Under the pieces are notes generated by a model. That model saw only the letters and a program-made list of their open reading frames with translations. It was not told where the DNA came from and did no database searches. Of a stretch of DNA of 11,043 bases, positions 8,429 through 11,043 are shown piece after piece (position 1 is the stretch's first letter; each line of letters starts with the position of its first letter). This DNA is from Flavobacteriia bacterium (GTDB lineage: Bacteria; Bacteroidota; Bacteroidia; Flavobacteriales; Flavobacteriaceae), in assembly GCA_011330545.1 (NCBI GenBank), contig DRQI01000483.1, positions 1-11,043 on the forward strand, in the 5' to 3' direction. The position numbers were made by a program, and so were the translations under genes.

Positions 8429-8523
8429 ATAATTCTGATTTTAACGAATATTTAGTCATAAATAAACAACATAATAACAGTAAATAGGTACAAATTATTG
8501 TTTATAACTTCAAATAAATCAAA

Positions 8524-9105
8524 ATGATGGTAAAAATAAAAATAGTAATAAAGGCGATTATATTTTTGCTTTTAGCAATTTTTTTGAAAAGTGAAATGCA
8601 CGCACAAAGTTTTAAAGATTTAGACAAGGCACCCCACGATATTTCTTATTATAGAATTAGTAAAGCTACGCCGCCTTTGGTAAAAGTGATTTATGGTAGG
8701 CCTAAAAAGAAGAAAGGAAAAAAAGTTTTTGGCAATTTAGTAAAATATGGCAAAGTGTGGAGAACCGGTGCAAATGAAGCTACCGAAGTGAAATTTTATC
8801 AAGATATCGTATTCGGTGATGTAAAAGTGCCTGCCGGTACGTATGTTTTATATACGATTCCCGGAGAAAAAGAATGGACGATAATTTTAAATTCAAACCT
8901 CGATGTTTGGGGGGCATGTCAATACAACCCTATGTTTGACGTTGCTAAAATTACGGTTCCGGCAAGCAAAGCAGAAACATTAGATGTCTTTTCAATTGAT
9001 TTTAAAGAGAAAAAAGATATTGTTCAAATGGTTTTAGGCTGGGATTACATTCGAGTTAAAATACCTATAATATTGAAAGACAATAAATTATACGCTAAAT
9101 TATAA
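8524..9105 (+). CDS. Secreted DUF2911 protein, first paralogue
   Basis: This is a 193-residue predicted exported protein of family DUF2911, whose biochemical function is unknown. The signal peptide (about 1-28: MMVKIKIVIKAIIFLLLAIF...MHAQ) ends in AQS, typical of Bacteroidota signal peptidase I substrates. The DUF2911 core follows from about residue 40. It contains YGRPKKKKGKKVFGNLVKYGKVWRTGANEAT, where the signature WRTGANEAT (from Trp79) is intact, then PAGTYVLYTIPGEKEWTIILN and a C-terminal half ending KLYAKL. Two consecutive ATG codons are possible starts; the first is used here. A motif-A promoter candidate lies upstream and a motif-B/hairpin unit downstream. The second paralogue follows in tandem, roughly 60% identical by eye. 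The divergent FecI/FecR/receptor set suggests it is part of the induced response. Confidence 0.85.
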   Translation: MMVKIKIVIKAIIFLLLAIFLKSEMHAQSFKDLDKAPHDISYYRISKATPPLVKVIYGRPKKKKGKKVFGNLVKYGKVWRTGANEATEVKFYQDIVFGDVKVPAGTYVLYTIPGEKEWTIILNSNLDVWGACQYNPMFDVAKITVPASKAETLDVFSIDFKEKKDIVQMVLGWDYIRVKIPIILKDNKLYAKL

Positions 9106-9120
9106 ATTTATCTACATTGG

Positions 9121-9151
9121 GGTAGGAACTTTTAATAGTTAGTTGTTTAAG
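9121..9151 (+). promoter_or_regulatory. Candidate ECF promoter, copy B, ahead of the first hairpin unit
   Basis: GGTAGG at 9121-9126 and TTGTT at 9143-9147 are in the 21-base register. The GGAACTT core resembles classical ECF -35 elements. It lies just after the first DUF2911 stop and 75 bases ahead of a strong terminator, so its transcript would be short. Confidence 0.62.
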
Positions 9152-9156
9152 TATAC

Positions 9157-9264
9157 GAATAGTGAAAATAATAATAATCATTTAAAAAGTAACATACTAT
9201 AAGATTCATTTAACAAAGGGGAAAAACTGTCTTAACGCTATGGTGAGTTAAGACAGTTTTTTTT
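9157..9264 (+). ncRNA. Candidate small RNA, unit 1
   Basis: The unit is about 108 nt. It begins at GAATAGTGAAAA, 14 bases after the start of TTGTT in copy B, and ends at a 15-bp perfect hairpin plus U-run. It contains no usable reading frame: the only ATG is in the hairpin loop and is followed by a stop after three codons. A second unit downstream of the next gene (9973-10087) keeps the start block, the ACTATAAGATT block, the AACAAAGGGG block and the whole hairpin with its 10-base loop. Both ends are inferred from the motif and the terminator. It could instead be merely the 3' untranslated region and terminator of the DUF2911 gene. Confidence 0.45.
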
Positions 9265-9268
9265 ATTT
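9222..9268 (+). terminator. Strong intrinsic terminator, unit 1
   Basis: A 15-bp perfect stem (9222-9236 with 9247-9261) closes the 10-base loop GCTATGGTGA and is followed by an uninterrupted T-run. It terminates the first DUF2911 gene and any transcript from copy B. Confidence 0.9.
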
Positions 9269-9300
9269 ATAAATAATATACAAATAAAATGATTGGCGGG

Positions 9301-9331
9301 GGTAGGAGTTTTTAAAAGCAAGTTGTTCTAT
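9301..9331 (+). promoter_or_regulatory. Candidate ECF promoter, copy C, of the second DUF2911 gene
   Basis: GGTAGG at 9301-9306 and TTGTT at 9323-9327 are in the 21-base register, followed by CTATAT. The ATG of the second DUF2911 gene is 47 bases after the start of GTAGG, so the leader would be only about 10-15 bases. Being downstream of the unit-1 terminator, it would be the gene's own promoter. Confidence 0.62.
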
Positions 9332-9348
9332 ATAAAAAACAGAGAATA

Positions 9349-9921
9349 ATGAAAACAAAAAACATATCAAAAACAGTCTTAGTTTTACTTTTAGCAGTAG
9401 TTTTTAATAACGAAATAACTGCACAAAGTGCTAAAGCATCGAAAAAAATTACTCAAGATATTTCTTATTATAGAGTAAGTGAGGTAACACCTCCGTTGGT
9501 AGAAGTAGTTTACGGAAAACCACAAAAGAATAGAAAAAAGATTTTTGGAAAATCGGTAGCCTATGATAAAGTATGGATTACCGGAGCCGATAAGATAACA
9601 AAAGTAAAATTTTACCAAGACGTGTTATTTGGTAATGTGAAAGTTTCTGCCGGTACTTATGCCTTACTTACAATTCCGGGGAAAAAAGAATGGAAAATTA
9701 TTTTAAGTGATAATCTTGATATCAATGACGTATCACAATACTTTCCTGTTTTTGATGTGGCCAGAATTACAATCCCGTCTAATAAAGCAAAAAAAATAAA
9801 AAAGTTCTCAATTGGCTTTAAGGGAAAAAAGGATATTGTGCAGATGGTATTAGGTTGGGGATCAACCAGAGTTGAAATACCTATTACCATAAAATCTAAA
9901 GAATTATACGCTAACCTTTAA
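9349..9921 (+). CDS. Secreted DUF2911 protein, second diverged paralogue
   Basis: This 190-residue exported protein is homologous to the first DUF2911 protein along its whole length (DISYYR...TPPLV...VYG.P, KVKFYQD, GTYALLTIPGKKEWKIIL, KKDIVQMVLGW, ELYANL). The signal peptide (about 1-26, MKTKNISKTVLVLLLAVVFN...TAQ) again ends in AQS. The family signature has drifted: WRTGANEAT is here WITGADKIT (from Trp76), losing the Arg, Asn and Glu. The frame is intact and the fold-determining glycines and aromatics are kept, so it is probably functional but specialised and not a decaying copy. The function is unknown. It has its own candidate ECF promoter directly upstream (copy C). Confidence 0.84.
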   Translation: MKTKNISKTVLVLLLAVVFNNEITAQSAKASKKITQDISYYRVSEVTPPLVEVVYGKPQKNRKKIFGKSVAYDKVWITGADKITKVKFYQDVLFGNVKVSAGTYALLTIPGKKEWKIILSDNLDINDVSQYFPVFDVARITIPSNKAKKIKKFSIGFKGKKDIVQMVLGWGSTRVEIPITIKSKELYANL

Positions 9922-9937
9922 TTTTCTTTCTCAAAAA

Positions 9938-9969
9938 AGTAGGAGTTTTTTAAAGTGAGTTGTTTTATA
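9938..9969 (+). promoter_or_regulatory. Candidate ECF promoter, copy D, ahead of the second hairpin unit
   Basis: AGTAGG at 9938-9943 and TTGTT at 9960-9964 keep the 21-base register, followed by TTATATAT. It lies 17 bases after the second DUF2911 stop and is the only copy upstream of the Asp-rich lipoprotein gene. Confidence 0.6.
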
Positions 9970-9972
9970 TAT

Positions 9973-10087
9973 GAATAGTGAAAAATAATAATAATTAAAA
10001 TTTTAAAAAGTAAATTTACTATAAGATTAATTTAACAAAGGGGTAAACTGTCTTAACGCTATGGTGAGTTAAGACAGTTTATAGTTT
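9973..10087 (+). ncRNA. Candidate small RNA or leader, unit 2
   Basis: This unit is homologous to 9157-9264. It starts with GAATAGTGAAAA 13 bases after the start of TTGTT in copy D, has the same internal blocks, and ends in the same hairpin with an identical loop. The upstream bases here create a five-codon ATG frame (MNSEK) that unit 1 lacks, so conserved coding is not supported. It may act as a small RNA, or as an attenuated leader of the lipoprotein gene 75 bases further on, because its T-run is interrupted. Confidence 0.4.
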
Positions 10088-10090
10088 TCT
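10044..10090 (+). terminator. Terminator hairpin, unit 2, with weak T-run
   Basis: A 14-bp perfect stem (10044-10057 with 10068-10081) has the same GCTATGGTGA loop as unit 1. The tail reads TAGTTTTCT in place of a continuous T-run, so termination is probably leaky. Confidence 0.7.
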
Positions 10091-10161
10091 AAAAATAGTA
10101 TATTTAAAATGAAAAAATTAAATGCAATAAGAGTTTTTTTATAAATTAAAAAATTAAAATT

Positions 10162-10902
10162 ATGAAGACTAATATTATGAAAAACAGATTTTATCTGTTG
10201 GCACCTCTCCTCTTTTTGACATTTTTATTGTTCACTTCTTGCCAAGAGAAAATAGAAATAAACACCTTTGATTCTTCTGCAGTAATTACTAAAGATTCTA
10301 AGGTCATCTCGTTGATGAGGCAGGCGCTTCAAAACGATTTTAGTAAAAGCACTTCATATAAAAGTGACAACGACGATGGTGATGACGATGATGATGATGA
10401 TTCAAACCAGCAATGCGTAGAATTTGTATACCCGATTGCTTTTTTTGTTATTTTTCCCACTAGCCAATCTATAGAAACGATTGTTATTAACAGTGATGCC
10501 GATTTATTTGCATTTTTTGATACGCTCACCGGTACCAGTCAGATAAGAATTGATTTTCCATTGACTTTGTTGGGTACGAACGGACAAGAAACCATTGTCA
10601 ATGATATACCCGAACTAGAAAACATCTTACAGGTTGCCGTTGATACTTGTAGAGATATTGATGATAACGACGACGACGACGATGATAATGACTATGAATA
10701 TTGTAATGATGATGAAACCAAGGTCTATATTTGCCATAATGGCAATACAATTTGTGTTAGTATTAATGCTATACAAGCTCATTTAGATCACGGTGATGAG
10801 CTAGGACAATGTAGTGATGACGATGATAATAATCACGGTAATGATGATAATGACGACGATGATAATGGAAACAATGATGATAATGACAACGATGGCAGTT
10901 AA
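10162..10902 (+). CDS. Asp-rich lipoprotein with Cys/His module
   Basis: This is a 246-residue predicted lipoprotein: a hydrophobic signal with LLFTSC puts the lipobox cysteine at residue 27. If translation starts at the internal Met6, the lipobox is unchanged. A poly-Asp linker (about 70-80) leads to a region bounded by Cys85 and Cys163. That region contains two related strand patterns, FVYPIAFF...ETIVINSDADLFAFF and IDFPLTLLGTNGQETIVNDIPELENIL, a layout seen in other Bacteroidota lipoproteins. A second acidic stretch precedes KVYICHNGNTICVSINAIQAHLDHGDELGQC (Cys191, His192, Cys198, His207, His210, Cys217), resembling the CH...AHLxHGDxxGxC segment of many Bacteroidota surface proteins. An Asp/Asn-rich tail follows. 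Metal or Ca2+ binding is plausible but unproven. It is downstream of copy D and hairpin unit 2. Confidence 0.78.
   Translation: MKTNIMKNRFYLLAPLLFLTFLLFTSCQEKIEINTFDSSAVITKDSKVISLMRQALQNDFSKSTSYKSDNDDGDDDDDDDSNQQCVEFVYPIAFFVIFPTSQSIETIVINSDADLFAFFDTLTGTSQIRIDFPLTLLGTNGQETIVNDIPELENILQVAVDTCRDIDDNDDDDDDNDYEYCNDDETKVYICHNGNTICVSINAIQAHLDHGDELGQCSDDDDNNHGNDDNDDDDNGNNDDNDNDGS
10366..10401 (+). repeat. GAT/GAC codon run, N-proximal Asp tract
   Basis: This is a near-uninterrupted run of GAY codons encoding the first acidic tract of the lipoprotein. Similar runs are at about 10654-10692 and 10813-10899. The sequence mixes GAT and GAC, which limits slippage while keeping the Asp content. Confidence 0.7.
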
Positions 10903-10995
10903 TTGGCCTACCCGAAAATAGAGAAAAATACATCCGTCTTTATTTTTTTAGTTGTTAATACATTAAAAAGTACTTACAGTCAACCCAATGAATAT

Positions 10996-11030
10996 AAAAA
11001 TGCCTTAGCTGTTTTCTAAGGCATTTTTCT
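10996..11030. terminator. Intrinsic terminator after the lipoprotein gene
   Basis: A 13-bp perfect stem (10996-11008 with 11016-11028) closes a 7-base loop. The A-run on the left and the T-run on the right make it usable from both strands. It closes the DUF2911-lipoprotein region about 95 bases after the last stop. No gene is seen in the remaining bases to the window end. Confidence 0.82.
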
Positions 11031-11043
11031 GTTTATTAGAGGT

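Larger units (their letters stand above)
9119..9290 (+). repeat. Duplicated spacer module, copy 1
   Basis: This stretch aligns with about 9936-10112. Shared blocks are the promoter-like motif, GAATAGTGAAAA, AATAATAAT, AAAAAGTAA, ACTATAAGATT, ATTTAACAAAGGGG and the hairpin, with partial similarity continuing to AAAATGA after it. Together with the paralogous genes this indicates tandem duplication of a gene-plus-spacer module. Confidence 0.75.
9936..10112 (+). repeat. Duplicated spacer module, copy 2
   Basis: This is the partner of 9119-9290. The hairpin stem core and loop are identical, while the stretches between blocks have drifted by substitutions and small indels. Confidence 0.75.

Noticed and set aside
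9391..9890. Opposite-strand open frames within the second DUF2911 gene.
   Set aside because: They lie entirely within a well-supported gene and show no recognisable protein features.
10110..10145. An 11-codon frame (MKKLNAIRVFL) and an AATAAGAGTTTTTT stretch resembling a decayed copy C plus a lost gene start.
   Set aside because: The GTAGG half is degraded and TTGTT is absent at the expected place. The peptide is too short to support, though it could be a relic of the duplicated module.
10931..10980. A possible seventh motif copy and third hairpin unit after the lipoprotein gene (TTTTTTTAGTTGTTAATA, then ATTAAAAAGTAC, then a hairpin).
   Set aside because: Only the right half-site matches. 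The position 21 bases upstream reads CATCC instead of GTAGG, and the block spacing differs from units 1 and 2. In AT-rich DNA this may be chance.
1..11043. Search for CRISPR arrays, tRNA/rRNA genes, insertion sequences and integrase-attachment sites.
   Set aside because: No regularly spaced direct repeats, cloverleaf-like sequences, transposase motifs or terminal inverted repeats were seen.

Overview
The window is AT-rich DNA from a member of the Bacteroidota, most likely a flavobacterium. The lines of evidence are a FecI/FecR/TonB-receptor signalling set with STN and DUF4974 domains, Bacteroidota-type lipoproteins, A-rich start contexts with few Shine-Dalgarno sites, candidate TAnnTTTG-type -7 promoter boxes, and secreted proteins whose signal peptides end in ...AQS.

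Left part (1-4240), housekeeping on the + strand. It holds the 3' end of prmA (ribosomal protein L11 methyltransferase), an M57-type zinc metalloprotease lipoprotein, the Clp adaptor gene clpS, and a complete mitochondrial-type aconitase. Hairpins separate these units, and a strong hairpin at 4207-4233 serves both aconitase and the convergent receptor gene.

Middle part (4250-8337), - strand. Reading right to left, it encodes an ECF sigma factor, a FecR-type anti-sigma factor and an STN-domain TonB-dependent receptor, with a 4-base overlap between the last two. This is a trans-envelope signalling cascade of the FecI-FecR-FecA kind; no susD-like gene lies within the window.

Right part (8338-11043), + strand, divergent from the sigma gene. 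It holds two tandem, diverged, secreted DUF2911 proteins and an Asp-rich lipoprotein with a Cys/His module.

The most interesting signal is non-coding. A bipartite motif, GTAGG-N16-TTGTT, occurs six times with an identical 21-base register. Two copies face fecR, one faces each DUF2911 gene, and one lies in each of the two spacers downstream of the DUF2911 genes. It does not look like the housekeeping promoter of this phylum, but it has the geometry of an ECF promoter. I infer that it is the target of the local sigma factor, giving a self-contained regulon. In the two spacers the motif is followed by a duplicated, apparently non-coding unit of about 110 nt ending in the same 13-15 bp hairpin. 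These may be two paralogous small RNAs, or attenuated leaders, under the same control. The signal sensed by the receptor and the roles of the secreted products cannot be read from the sequence.
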